This document shows positions 27,977-36,334 of a DNA stretch of 64,000 nt, piece after piece (position 1 is the stretch's first letter; each line of letters opens with the position of its first letter). The notes beneath the pieces were generated by a model that saw nothing but the letters and a program-made list of their open reading frames with translations, was not told the origin of the DNA and did no database searches. A program made the translations under genes and the position numbers. Source of the DNA: Pectobacterium versatile (GTDB lineage: Bacteria; Pseudomonadota; Gammaproteobacteria; Enterobacterales; Enterobacteriaceae); assembly GCF_020166435.1 (NCBI RefSeq), contig NZ_JAINZP010000013.1:26720-90719 (forward strand), in the 5' to 3' direction.

Positions 27977-29503
27977 TTAATGCTGTGCAGTCGCAACCTG
28001 CGGTTTAGCCTCTTCTGACTGAACGCCTAACGGGTTGTTACCCCAGCACTTCTCATATTCCCAGCCCGTCAGTTCTTCTGCGACAGCACGAGCATGAGCT
28101 GGTACATCGGCAATGGCGCCGCCCGCTTTGATACGTGCAATCTCTTCCAGCAGAATGGCGTGGTTTTTACGATCCAGCTTCATCTGAGTGGTGTAGTAAA
28201 TCGCAACCAGCGCAAGACCGATAACACCCAGCGAGAACACGCCAACAATCGCCTGTACGGCAGATTCCGGCTGCACTGACTGCCCGGAAACAAAGCCGAA
28301 TTGGCTCAGTGTCCAGCCCATCGCGAAGACAATCACAGAGCGAACCATTTTACCGGCGAACGTCATGGCACCAGCGTAAATACCTTCACGGCGACGCCCA
28401 GTCAGTACTTCATCCACATCGGCCAGGAAAGTATAAACCGTCCAGGGGATGTAGTAGATACCGCCCGTGCTCAGGCCAAATACGGCAGTAATGGCGAACA
28501 GAACAAAGATGGTCATGTCTTCTGACCAGTTAGCGAAATAGAGTGCGGCATAGGCTATTACGCTGACAATCACTACCATCAAGGCCAGACGGAACGGCCG
28601 CGCAAAGCCCATTTTGACGCAGATACCGATAAAGGCTGCGGTAGAAATGAGCTGCATAATCGAACTGAAGCTATTGAGGTGTGATACCAGTGCCGTGTTC
28701 TGCTTCAGACCAAAGACGATGAAGTAGGTAAACGCGGAAGCGAAAAGCCACTCAGCGCCAAAGCCAAACAGGTACATCCCCAGATGTTTGCGGAAAATAC
28801 GCAAACGGAAGGTGGAAACCATATCCACGCTCAGCTTTTTCATCGCTTGCCACAGGCTGGATGTGCTTTCACGGACGATTTCGTTGACCGGACGTTCCCA
28901 GGATGTCATGTACAGCGCGATCATCGCCCCACACATAATGGCGCCGTAGACCAGGCCGGTGTAGAAGAATGGCGTTGCGGAGTCTTTACCGTAGATAGCA
29001 ATAAACTGCCCAGGAATGAACGCCGCCAGGAAGTTGGCGATTTTACCGAAAATGGCTTTAGAACCTGTCAGCTTAGAGCGCAGTTTAAAGTCAGAGGTCA
29101 TTTCGGTAGCCAGCGTCTCATACGGCACCATGATCGAGGTGTAAATCAGCTCGAACAGTACGTAGGTCGCCAGATAGTACCAGAAGCCAAAGCCTTCAAC
29201 CCATAGCATGGGGTAGACCAGAACCAGCGGGACACCCAGCAAAATAAAGAAGCGGCGGCGGCCAAATCGGCGACCAACGCGGGTGTTGTAGAAGTTGTCG
29301 CTGATGTATCCCATGATGGGGTTACTGACCGCATCGATGATGCTGGCAACGGAGAAGATAGCAGCAGCCTGAACCAATGTTAACCCACAGAATGTGGTGT
29401 AAAAGTACATCAGCCATGCGCCGCTGATAGCAAGCGCGCCACTGCCAAGCAGGTTCGCGCTGCCGTAGCAGAACGTGTGTTTAAAAGAGATTGGTTTATT
29501 CAT
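27977..29503 (-). CDS. togT: GPH-family symporter, probably oligogalacturonide transporter
   Basis: 508 residues, about 12 transmembrane helices of the glycoside-pentoside-hexuronide:cation symporter type: 'FCYGSANLLGSGALAISGAWLMYFYT' at the start, 'DAVSNPIMGYISDNF' with the conserved Asp, and 'RVGRRFGRRRFFILLG' cytoplasmic loop. A KdgR-like operator lies 21-35 bp upstream and a hexuronate dehydrogenase gene is nearby, so a pectin oligomer is the likely substrate. TogT of Dickeya dadantii is a GPH-family oligogalacturonide transporter; orthology is inferred. RhiT-like rhamnogalacturonide uptake is the alternative. Confidence 0.7.
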   Translation of the reverse strand: MNKPISFKHTFCYGSANLLGSGALAISGAWLMYFYTTFCGLTLVQAAAIFSVASIIDAVSNPIMGYISDNFYNTRVGRRFGRRRFFILLGVPLVLVYPMLWVEGFGFWYYLATYVLFELIYTSIMVPYETLATEMTSDFKLRSKLTGSKAIFGKIANFLAAFIPGQFIAIYGKDSATPFFYTGLVYGAIMCGAMIALYMTSWERPVNEIVRESTSSLWQAMKKLSVDMVSTFRLRIFRKHLGMYLFGFGAEWLFASAFTYFIVFGLKQNTALVSHLNSFSSIMQLISTAAFIGICVKMGFARPFRLALMVVIVSVIAYAALYFANWSEDMTIFVLFAITAVFGLSTGGIYYIPWTVYTFLADVDEVLTGRRREGIYAGAMTFAGKMVRSVIVFAMGWTLSQFGFVSGQSVQPESAVQAIVGVFSLGVIGLALVAIYYTTQMKLDRKNHAILLEEIARIKAGGAIADVPAHARAVAEELTGWEYEKCWGNNPLGVQSEEAKPQVATAQH

Positions 29504-29523
29504 GATCAGCCTAATTACAAAGA

Positions 29524-29538
29524 TGAAACAATATTTCA
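29524..29538. promoter_or_regulatory. KdgR-like operator
   Basis: TGAAACAATATTTCA is an almost perfect inverted repeat that matches the KdgR box (TGAAAC-N3-GTTTCA) at all but one position. It lies just upstream of the GPH transporter gene. KdgR represses pectin catabolism genes in soft-rot bacteria. Confidence 0.7.
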
Positions 29539-29886
29539 GTTCTATTGAACTATCATTTCTTTATCATTTGCTCTATTGAAAAGAAAGTAAACTGGCGATC
29601 ACGCTTTAGGGGGCTTTTAATGATGATCTGTCAGACAGATCATGAAATAAGATATTTTAATTTGCTTTTTATAATTATTTGATCTTGTGTTTATGTTCTT
29701 AATTTACAAAGTATGTAAATTTATTACGAGAAAGCATTATACGTGCAGATTGGCGGCGAGGCGATAGTGGGCGCTGTCCCACAAATCGATAGCATGATGT
29801 GAAATAACGCATTGACCGCAGAGAGGAAATGTCGTCATCATCCCGCCCAGTTTACTTTATCGTATTCCCTCATCAGGAGCCGTAAC

Positions 29887-30261
29887 GTGAGTCATTTGCT
29901 GGTCTATGCCATTATTTATGTGATTTTTATTGCCGTAGTTGGGTTGTTTGCTTTTCAGGCCTGGTTACCGTCTTCCGCACCGCGTGGGCTGAGAGATCGT
30001 GCGGGTATTTTGGTCGGGGTATTGCGTTGCGTTACGCTGTTTCTCGTCGTTTCCGCAATGCAAATTTTGTTTCCCAATTCGCTGCTGGATAAACTCGTCT
30101 GGCTGGTTGCCGCAGCGATGCTGGTGATCGCAGTTATTGGTGCGGGAATGAGTTGGTCATCGCTGCCGTGGCTGGATGAAACAAAAGGTAAAGGCCGCAC
30201 TCTGTCGCTGGGTGCGCAGAGTGCGGTATATCTTGCGCTGCTTGGATTTATCGTTATTTAA
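29887..30261 (+). CDS. Small hypothetical membrane protein
   Basis: 124 residues with four likely transmembrane helices (SHLLVYAIIYVIFIAVVGLF, GILVGVLRCVTLFLVVSAM, LVWLVAAAMLVIAVIGAGM, LSLGAQSAVYLALLGFIVI). The start is a GTG with AGGAG 6 nt upstream; the open frame to 29812 has no such support. Its 3' end overlaps the end of the convergent hexuronate dehydrogenase gene by 8 bp. No family recognised. Confidence 0.7.
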   Translation: MSHLLVYAIIYVIFIAVVGLFAFQAWLPSSAPRGLRDRAGILVGVLRCVTLFLVVSAMQILFPNSLLDKLVWLVAAAMLVIAVIGAGMSWSSLPWLDETKGKGRTLSLGAQSAVYLALLGFIVI

Positions 30262-31741
30262 AGTCTTGTACCAGTGCGGCCACGGTGTTCTTCGCACCGT
30301 GATCGCGCAGCTTCAGATAAGCCTGTGCGATAGCGTTGAAGACATCGTGGTTTGCTGACAGATCCTCGCCGAAAATAGAACGAATATTGAGAAACGCACT
30401 GACCCGTTCGGCATTATCTGACGTTTCCGCAACGACCAGTCTGAGCTGGTCTGCTAGCGGGTCGCGGATTTCGATAGGGTTGCCTGCATCGTCTTTTCCG
30501 CTGACATAACGCATCCAGCCAGCGACCCCTAATGCCAGACAGCGATAGTCTCCACCATTACGCAGATGCCAGCGTAGCGATTCCAGCATGCGCTGGGGCA
30601 GCTTTTGTGAACCATCCATCGCGATTTGCCAGGTTCGGTGCTTGAGCGCTGGGTTGGAAAAACGGATAAGCAGCTGAACAGCATAGTCTTTCAGGTCGAT
30701 ATCCACGACGCTGAGTGTCGGTGCCTGCTCCAGCAGCATGAGATGAGACACTGCACGGCGATAGTTCTCGTCATTTATACAGTCGCTGACGTGATCATAA
30801 CCGGCGAGATAGCCCAGATAGGCTAAAAACGAGTGGCTGCCGTTCAGCATGCGCAGTTTCATTTCTTCAAACGGCAGTACGTCATGCACCAGCTGCACGC
30901 CCGCTTTTTCCCACTCAGGGCGTCCGGCAGTGAAATGATCTTCGATCACCCATTGAATAAAGGGCTCGCAGGCTATCGCACAGGGATCGGCGACGCCGAG
31001 GTGCTCGGCAATTTCCTGCAACGCTTCCGGCGTCGCGGCAGGGACAATGCGATCCACCATCGTATTCGGGAAAGAAACCTTGGCCTCGATCCAATCGATC
31101 AGACTCTGATCATTGAGCCCAGCAGATCCTAGCACGGCGGCTTTGGCTGTTTTGCCATTTTCCGGCACGTTATCGCATGAGAGGACGGTGAACGGCGCAA
31201 TCCCGCGTTCGTGACGCAAGCGCAGCGCTTCCGCCAGCAACCCCGGTACCGAAGCGGGATGACGAGGATCGCTGAGATCCTGCTGAATCAGCTTATTGGT
31301 CCGATCCAGCTTGCCACTCGTCCCGTCCATGCAATAGCCTTTTTCGGTAATCGTCAGGGAAACGATGGCGGTTTCTGGTGCGGCAAGTTTCTCAATAATC
31401 GCGCCGATACCTTCTATTCTGGCATGTAACGATTCACACACGGCACCGACCACAATCGGCTGATTTTCCGTCGCTGCTTTTTCCAACACGGTAAACAGAT
31501 GATCCTGCTGGCGCAGCGCATTGATCATGGTGTCGTCGCTGAACAGCACGACTTCACAAATACCCCAGTCTCCTCCCACCATATTCAGCACGCGATCGGT
31601 GAGCAGTGCCTGATGAGCGCGATGAAAAGCACCAAAACCGATATGGACGATGCGCGGCTTCAACGCCTTACGATCGTAGTGGGGGAATTGGACGCTGGTG
31701 GGCAGTTCGCAAGTAGCGATATTTTTTATTGTATCAGTCAT
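30254..31741 (-). CDS. uxuB: Fructuronate reductase-type mannitol dehydrogenase family protein
   Basis: NAD-dependent long-chain polyol dehydrogenase, 495 residues. 'RIVHIGFGAFHRAHQA' is the Rossmann nucleotide-binding motif, 'VPENGKTAKAAVLG' and the signature 'KLRMLNGSH' carry the catalytic Lys, Asn and His. Similarity to UxuB runs through the whole length ('FVDRIVPAATPE'-type segment, 'RTWQIAMDGSQKLPQR'). UxuB reduces D-fructuronate to D-mannonate in glucuronate breakdown. Close paralogues (YeiQ, RspD) cannot be excluded by eye. The gene stands near the pectin-oligomer transporter gene. Confidence 0.75.
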   Translation of the reverse strand: MTDTIKNIATCELPTSVQFPHYDRKALKPRIVHIGFGAFHRAHQALLTDRVLNMVGGDWGICEVVLFSDDTMINALRQQDHLFTVLEKAATENQPIVVGAVCESLHARIEGIGAIIEKLAAPETAIVSLTITEKGYCMDGTSGKLDRTNKLIQQDLSDPRHPASVPGLLAEALRLRHERGIAPFTVLSCDNVPENGKTAKAAVLGSAGLNDQSLIDWIEAKVSFPNTMVDRIVPAATPEALQEIAEHLGVADPCAIACEPFIQWVIEDHFTAGRPEWEKAGVQLVHDVLPFEEMKLRMLNGSHSFLAYLGYLAGYDHVSDCINDENYRRAVSHLMLLEQAPTLSVVDIDLKDYAVQLLIRFSNPALKHRTWQIAMDGSQKLPQRMLESLRWHLRNGGDYRCLALGVAGWMRYVSGKDDAGNPIEIRDPLADQLRLVVAETSDNAERVSAFLNIRSIFGEDLSANHDVFNAIAQAYLKLRDHGAKNTVAALVQDFK

Positions 31742-32062
31742 TTATTGCGCTTCGGATGGGGGGATTTATAACGTTAAAAGTAGCTGTGATTTGCAGGCGG
31801 TGCAATACGTGACGCGCAGATAGGTTACGGTGCGCACGTTTTTTTCTCTGCACAAATTTTATCGTTTTTTCAGATTCGTTTCAGCAGCAGAGCTCGGTTT
31901 TGTGAGGGCGCGTCAGTGTAATAATGTAACGCTGAAATTTAGTCTTGTTTTTACTAACTTATCTCCATTTCTTCTACATCATCAAGTGCCTTTCCCAATC
32001 GCAGTCTGCTATTTTGTCTGGATATTTTCCTCACTCCAACGATCACCAAAAAGGTCCGTAAG
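31742..32062. other. Divergent promoter region between uxuB and metY
   Basis: 321 bp without a gene. It should contain promoters for both flanking genes. I looked for KdgR, UxuR/ExuR and MetJ-type repeats and saw no clear copy. Confidence 0.5.
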
Positions 32063-33343
32063 ATGAAACTTGAATCCCTCGCGCTACATCATGGTTATGA
32101 ATCTGAAGCGACAACGAAGTCCGCCGCCGTGCCGATTTACCAGACGACCTCTTACACATTTGACGACACGCAGCACGGTGCCGATCTGTTTGATTTGAAG
32201 GTGGCGGGCAATATCTATAGCCGTATCATGAACCCGACGAATGCGGTGCTGGAACAGCGGTTGGCAGCTATTGAGGGCGGCATTGGTGCGCTGGTGCTTT
32301 CATCCGGTATGGCGGCAATTACCTATTCGCTTCAGGCGCTCACGCAGGTTGGGGATAATATCGTCAGCACCAGCCAACTGTATGGCGGTACCTATAACCT
32401 GTTTGCCCATACTTTGCCACGTCAGGGTGTCGAAGTGCGGATGGCCTCTTTCGATGATTTTACGATGCTGGAATCGCTGATTGATGAACGCACTCGTGCC
32501 GTTTTTTGTGAATCTATCGGGAATCCGGCGGGAAATATCGTTGATATTGCCAAAATCGCGGAGATTGCGCATCGCCACGGCGTTCCGGTGATCGTTGATA
32601 ACACGGTGGCGACGCCCGTGCTGTGCCGACCTTTTGAGCACGGCGCAGATATCGTCGTCCATTCACTGACCAAATATATCGGCGGTCATGGCACCACAAT
32701 CGGCGGTGCGATTATCGATTCCGGCAAGTTTGACTGGGTCGCGAATAAAGCGCGTTTCCCGTTACTGAATGAGCCCGATCCTTCTTACCACGGCGTGGTG
32801 TATACCGACGCTTTCGGTCCGGCGGCTTATATTGGGCGCTGCCGCGTGGTGCCGTTGCGTAATACCGGTGCGGCGCTTTCTCCGCACAGCACGTTCTTGC
32901 TGTTGCAGGGGCTGGAAACGCTCAGCCTGCGCATCGAACGCCATTGCAGCAATGCCGAAGCGCTGGCTGGCTACCTGAATCAGCACCCACTGGTTACCTG
33001 GGTGAACTATGGCGCGTTGCCGGATAGCCCCTATAAAGCAAACTGCGACAAAATTACCTCGGGTAAGGCATCTGGGATTATCAGTTTTGGCATTAAAGGC
33101 GGGAAAGCATCAGGGGGGCATTTTATTGATGCGCTGAAGATGATTTTACGACTAGTGAATATTGGCGATGCCAAATCGCTTGCGTGCCATCCTGCAAGTA
33201 CCACGCATCGGCAGTTGAATGCGGAAGAGCTGGCGAAAGCGGGAGTAAGTGAGGATCTGGTCAGAATTTCGGTCGGCATTGAGCACATTGACGACATCAT
33301 CGCTGATGTAGCGCAGGCGCTGGAAGCCTCACAGAAAAAGTAA
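32063..33343 (+). CDS. metY: O-acetylhomoserine (thiol)-lyase
   Basis: PLP enzyme of the Cys/Met metabolism family, 426 residues. It starts MKLESLALHHGYESEATTKS, has 'YSRIMNPTNAVLEQRLAAIEGG', and the PLP lysine in 'VVHSLTKYIGGHGTTIGG'. The long form with the insertion around 'FPLLNEPDPSYHGVVYTDAFG' is typical of O-acetylhomoserine sulfhydrylases rather than MetB or MetC. It makes homocysteine directly from O-acetylhomoserine and sulfide. It is a single-gene unit with AAGGTCC before the start. Confidence 0.9.
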   Translation: MKLESLALHHGYESEATTKSAAVPIYQTTSYTFDDTQHGADLFDLKVAGNIYSRIMNPTNAVLEQRLAAIEGGIGALVLSSGMAAITYSLQALTQVGDNIVSTSQLYGGTYNLFAHTLPRQGVEVRMASFDDFTMLESLIDERTRAVFCESIGNPAGNIVDIAKIAEIAHRHGVPVIVDNTVATPVLCRPFEHGADIVVHSLTKYIGGHGTTIGGAIIDSGKFDWVANKARFPLLNEPDPSYHGVVYTDAFGPAAYIGRCRVVPLRNTGAALSPHSTFLLLQGLETLSLRIERHCSNAEALAGYLNQHPLVTWVNYGALPDSPYKANCDKITSGKASGIISFGIKGGKASGGHFIDALKMILRLVNIGDAKSLACHPASTTHRQLNAEELAKAGVSEDLVRISVGIEHIDDIIADVAQALEASQKK

Positions 33344-33363
33344 ACGGTAGGGATAGTAGAGAA

Positions 33364-33397
33364 ACGCGTTGGAAACCGATTCTGATTTCCAACGCGT
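33364..33397. terminator. Bidirectional hairpin between metY and the L,D-transpeptidase gene
   Basis: Perfect 12 bp stem ACGCGTTGGAAA / TTTCCAACGCGT around a 10 nt loop, between convergent genes. There is no long T-run on either side. Confidence 0.65.
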
Positions 33398-33406
33398 CAT
33401 AGGCGA

Positions 33407-34480
33407 TTACGAACGGTTAGCGTCTGCTGCGGTCGTCGTCTGTGCTTCAACCGGTGCGGCATTTTGCACGGCATTGAGGCTATCTTGCGGCTGTGCTTCT
33501 GGTGCAACAGGTGCCGCAACAGATTCAACCGGAATGGCTGGCGTGGCTTGTTCGATCAGACCATTGATTTTGGTCGGCATACCAGAACGTCTCTGGATTG
33601 CCTGATCAACTTCGCTGGTGTTCACGCTGGCGTCGGCCAGAACTTTGCTCACTTTTGGCGTCATGCTGATCGGTGCCGGAGAATCAGAATGGAATTCTTC
33701 TACCGTGCGAGACAGCGGATTGTGAACTTCAACATAGCGTGAACCATCTGGCTCAACGGTGGCTTTCACTGGCTCATTGATGAACTGAACACGAGTACCG
33801 ACCGGAACGTTGTTGAACAGATACTTGATATCATCGGCGCGCAGACGGACGCAGCCGTGGCTTACACGCAGGCCAATACCGAAGTTGGCATTGGTGCCGT
33901 GGATCGCGTACAGGTTACCGATGTACAGCGCATACAGCCCCATTGGGTTATCTGGGCCAGCCGGGAAAACTTTTTGCAGGGTTTCGCCGCGTGCCGCATA
34001 TTCTGCGTGCATCTTCGCGGTTGGCGTCCAGGTTGGGCCCGCTTTCTTGCGCTGAACGGAGGTTGTCCAGTTAATCGGCGTATCTTTACCTAACTCGCCA
34101 ATCCCGATTGGCAGCACGACCACGGTCTTGGAGCCTTTCGGGTAATAGTACAGACGCATTTCTGCACTGTTGATGACAATGCCTTCACGCGGTGCATCTG
34201 GCAGAATCAACTGATGAGGAATGACCATTTTGCTGCCGGGAATAGGCAGGTAAACATCCGCATCTGGGTTGGCTTCCATCAGGTTGCTCAGACCCATTTG
34301 GAACTGTGATGCAAAATGTTCCAACGGCTGTGTGCTGTCTTCCGGTACGGTGATGTCGATATTCTCGCCTATCAGTCGGCTGTTAGCCGCAGGCAGAGGA
34401 TAAACAACGGCAAAAGCAGCCTGGCTGAATGCGGCTGCTGCAAAAACTAAAGTAAAGATCGCGCGAATACTCATTTTCAT
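33407..34480 (-). CDS. L,D-transpeptidase (ErfK/YbiS/YcfS/YnhG family)
   Basis: Periplasmic cell-wall enzyme, 357 residues, with signal peptide (cleavage about [10 protein letters not shown]). A LysM-like N-terminal part ('[21 protein letters not shown]') is followed by the YkuD domain with catalytic '[20 protein letters not shown]' (His, Cys). The C-terminal 80-100 residues are Ala/Pro/Val-rich and unstructured. E. coli members attach Lpp to peptidoglycan (LdtA/B/C) or make 3-3 crosslinks (LdtD/E); length and motif favour the Lpp-linking group, but which one is not certain. Confidence 0.85.
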   Translation of the reverse strand: MKMSIRAIFTLVFAAAAFSQAAFAVVYPLPAANSRLIGENIDITVPEDSTQPLEHFASQFQMGLSNLMEANPDADVYLPIPGSKMVIPHQLILPDAPREGIVINSAEMRLYYYPKGSKTVVVLPIGIGELGKDTPINWTTSVQRKKAGPTWTPTAKMHAEYAARGETLQKVFPAGPDNPMGLYALYIGNLYAIHGTNANFGIGLRVSHGCVRLRADDIKYLFNNVPVGTRVQFINEPVKATVEPDGSRYVEVHNPLSRTVEEFHSDSPAPISMTPKVSKVLADASVNTSEVDQAIQRRSGMPTKINGLIEQATPAIPVESVAAPVAPEAQPQDSLNAVQNAAPVEAQTTTAADANRS

Positions 34481-34657
34481 TTCTTTATTTGAGTGGTGAA
34501 TGCACCCCCCGAATCAGGAGGCTGGTCTGCTAGGGTCGCCATGCGACCGGATGCGCATTATATGTGCAGAACGGCCTCAGAGGGAAACAACATGTGTAAC
34601 TAATCACACTTTTTGGCGCCCGAATGAGAAAGAAAGCAGCGTAGAGTGAACCGCGAC

Positions 34658-35455
34658 TCAATTTTCCTCTTCCAATGTGGGTTTGTTAAAGCGGCGATTA
34701 GCCAGTACCGGAAGAATCTGACGGGCATACGCCAGTCGTTCTGGGTCAATGTCGGCATAGACGAGGGCCGGTGTTTCCGGTGCCTGAACTACGACAACGC
34801 CTAAAGGATCGACCACCATGCTGTTGCCGATATTTTTGACGCCGCATTCGCCAACGGCAACGAGATAAGTGGTGTTTTCCAGCGCTCTTGCGCGCACCAG
34901 TAGCTCCCAATGCGCTTCTTTCAGCGGCCCTTTGATCCAGGCGGACGGAAGAACAAGTACGTCAGCACCGTCCAGTACCAGACGGCGAGCAAGCTCAGGG
35001 AAGCGGATGTCATAGCAGGTCATCAGCCCGACGTTAAGCCCGGCGATGGTCAACAACGGTGGAATCGCTTCGCCTGCCAGCACGTTCTCCGATTCCTGTA
35101 CGGAAAACGCATCGTACAGATGCAGCTTCCGGTATTGTGCGACGATCTCACCATTGCGCAGCGCCAGCAGCGTATTCCAAACTTTCCCTTCGCCATTCGG
35201 GATATGCACACACAGCATGGTCGTCAGGTTGTTGCCTTTGCTGGCTTCCAGCAGTTGCGACACAAACGGGCCATCAAGCGGCTGAGCAGCAGTGAGCACC
35301 ATGTTGGGGTTGGTGATATCGCGAGCCAGCACGCCTTCAGGCAGCACCAGCAGGTCGGCACCGTTTTGCTGTGCTGCCGACATAAACTCAGTAATGGTCG
35401 CGGCGTTTTGTTGCCACTCGCGGTCTACGGCGAATTGTCCCAGTGCGACTTTCAT
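34658..35455 (-). CDS. ybeM: Nitrilase-superfamily deaminated glutathione amidase (YbeM-like)
   Basis: 265 residues with the nitrilase catalytic triad: Glu in LVLPEGVLAR, Lys in YRKLHLYDAF, Cys in LMTCYDIRFPE. The downstream 'PLKEAHWELLVRARALENT' and 'GNSMVVDPLGVV' fit the Nit1/YbeM subgroup, which hydrolyses deaminated glutathione made by transaminase side reactions. It ends 22 bp upstream of nothing coding on its strand; the cybB gene lies 22 bp upstream of its start, so the two may be cotranscribed. Confidence 0.85.
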   Translation of the reverse strand: MKVALGQFAVDREWQQNAATITEFMSAAQQNGADLLVLPEGVLARDITNPNMVLTAAQPLDGPFVSQLLEASKGNNLTTMLCVHIPNGEGKVWNTLLALRNGEIVAQYRKLHLYDAFSVQESENVLAGEAIPPLLTIAGLNVGLMTCYDIRFPELARRLVLDGADVLVLPSAWIKGPLKEAHWELLVRARALENTTYLVAVGECGVKNIGNSMVVDPLGVVVVQAPETPALVYADIDPERLAYARQILPVLANRRFNKPTLEEEN

Positions 35456-35476
35456 GCTTGCTCCTTCGTTGCCCGA

Positions 35477-36013
35477 TTAATCGCGTTTGGCTGGCATCAT
35501 GCGCAGCAGCGTGTTGTCTTTCATGACATAGTGGTGGAACAGGGCGGCTGCGGTATGCAGCGCGATGAGCCAGTACCCTAGCGGTGCCAGCGTTTCATGC
35601 CAGCCGATCAGCGTTTCAGTCAGGTCAAAATTCGGTGTAGCGGAGGTTGGCATACCGATCCCAAAAAGCATCCAGTCCCGACCGCTATAGTAGCGCGAGG
35701 CAACGCCCAGTATCGGCAGCGTGATAAATAGTAGGTAAATGACGGCGTGAGTGAGTGAGCCCAGCGCACTTTGCCAGCGGGACGGCGGTGGCGTAATAGC
35801 CGGTGAGGTATGGCGATGGCGTAAGAACAAGCGAGCCAGCATAAGAACCAGTATGGCTACGCCACAGCTAAAATGTGTCACCATCATCACGGTGCGCAGC
35901 AGCGAACCGCGTTCAGCCAATCCGCGTAGTTCTATCGTGGCATAGGTCACAACGAGCAACAGAAAAACCAGCCAGTGCAATGCAATCTGCGATGGTGCGA
36001 ACTTTCCTTTCAT
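35477..36013 (-). CDS. cybB: Cytochrome b561
   Basis: Inner-membrane dihaem cytochrome of 178 residues with four transmembrane helices. Candidate haem His residues are in ALHWLVF, VTHFSCG, GWHETL and ALHTAAALFHH. The C-terminus KDNTLLRMMP is identical in kind to E. coli CybB, which acts as superoxide:ubiquinone oxidoreductase. I chose the ATG at 36013 (MKGKFAPSQ) because AGAGGAC lies upstream; an in-frame ATG 12 codons earlier is unsupported. Confidence 0.92.
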   Translation of the reverse strand: MKGKFAPSQIALHWLVFLLLVVTYATIELRGLAERGSLLRTVMMVTHFSCGVAILVLMLARLFLRHRHTSPAITPPPSRWQSALGSLTHAVIYLLFITLPILGVASRYYSGRDWMLFGIGMPTSATPNFDLTETLIGWHETLAPLGYWLIALHTAAALFHHYVMKDNTLLRMMPAKRD

Positions 36014-36334
36014 GTTTTGTCCTCTGCGACGTTGAGAGCGGTTTGACACTGTAACGAGCGAATAATCCCATAAAGTATAAGGTAACTTGCTCCTTGTCAG
36101 CCCTTCTTTACCGTGCCTGACAAACTGGGTTATCGACGCTGGATTCTTCGGTATTCAACCTCGTTCGGATAGAGAAAAGATGCAACGGCCCGTAAGGGTG
36201 GCGGCCAGGGATGGCACGCCATAAAAAATTACCGGGAGAAATTTTTAACGTTGCATCAGCAACGGCCCGTAAGGGTGGCGGCCAGGGATGGCACGCCATA
36301 AAAAAACCGGCCGAAGCCGGTTTGAGGGAGAACG
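36014..36334. repeat. Intergenic region with a 47 bp direct repeat
   Basis: The unit begins GCAACGGCCCGTAAGGGTGG and runs to the GGCACGCCATAAAAAA end; it occurs at 36182-36228 and 36259-36305, start points 77 bp apart. It lies just beyond the nifJ terminator and cybB promoter. There is no coding potential I would defend. Confidence 0.75.
36301..36323 (-). terminator. Rho-independent terminator of nifJ
   Basis: Read on the minus strand: AAACCGGC-TTCG-GCCGGTTT stem with a UUCG-type tetraloop and a run of T, 12 bp after the nifJ stop. The T-run is supplied by the A-run that ends the direct repeat. Confidence 0.85.
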
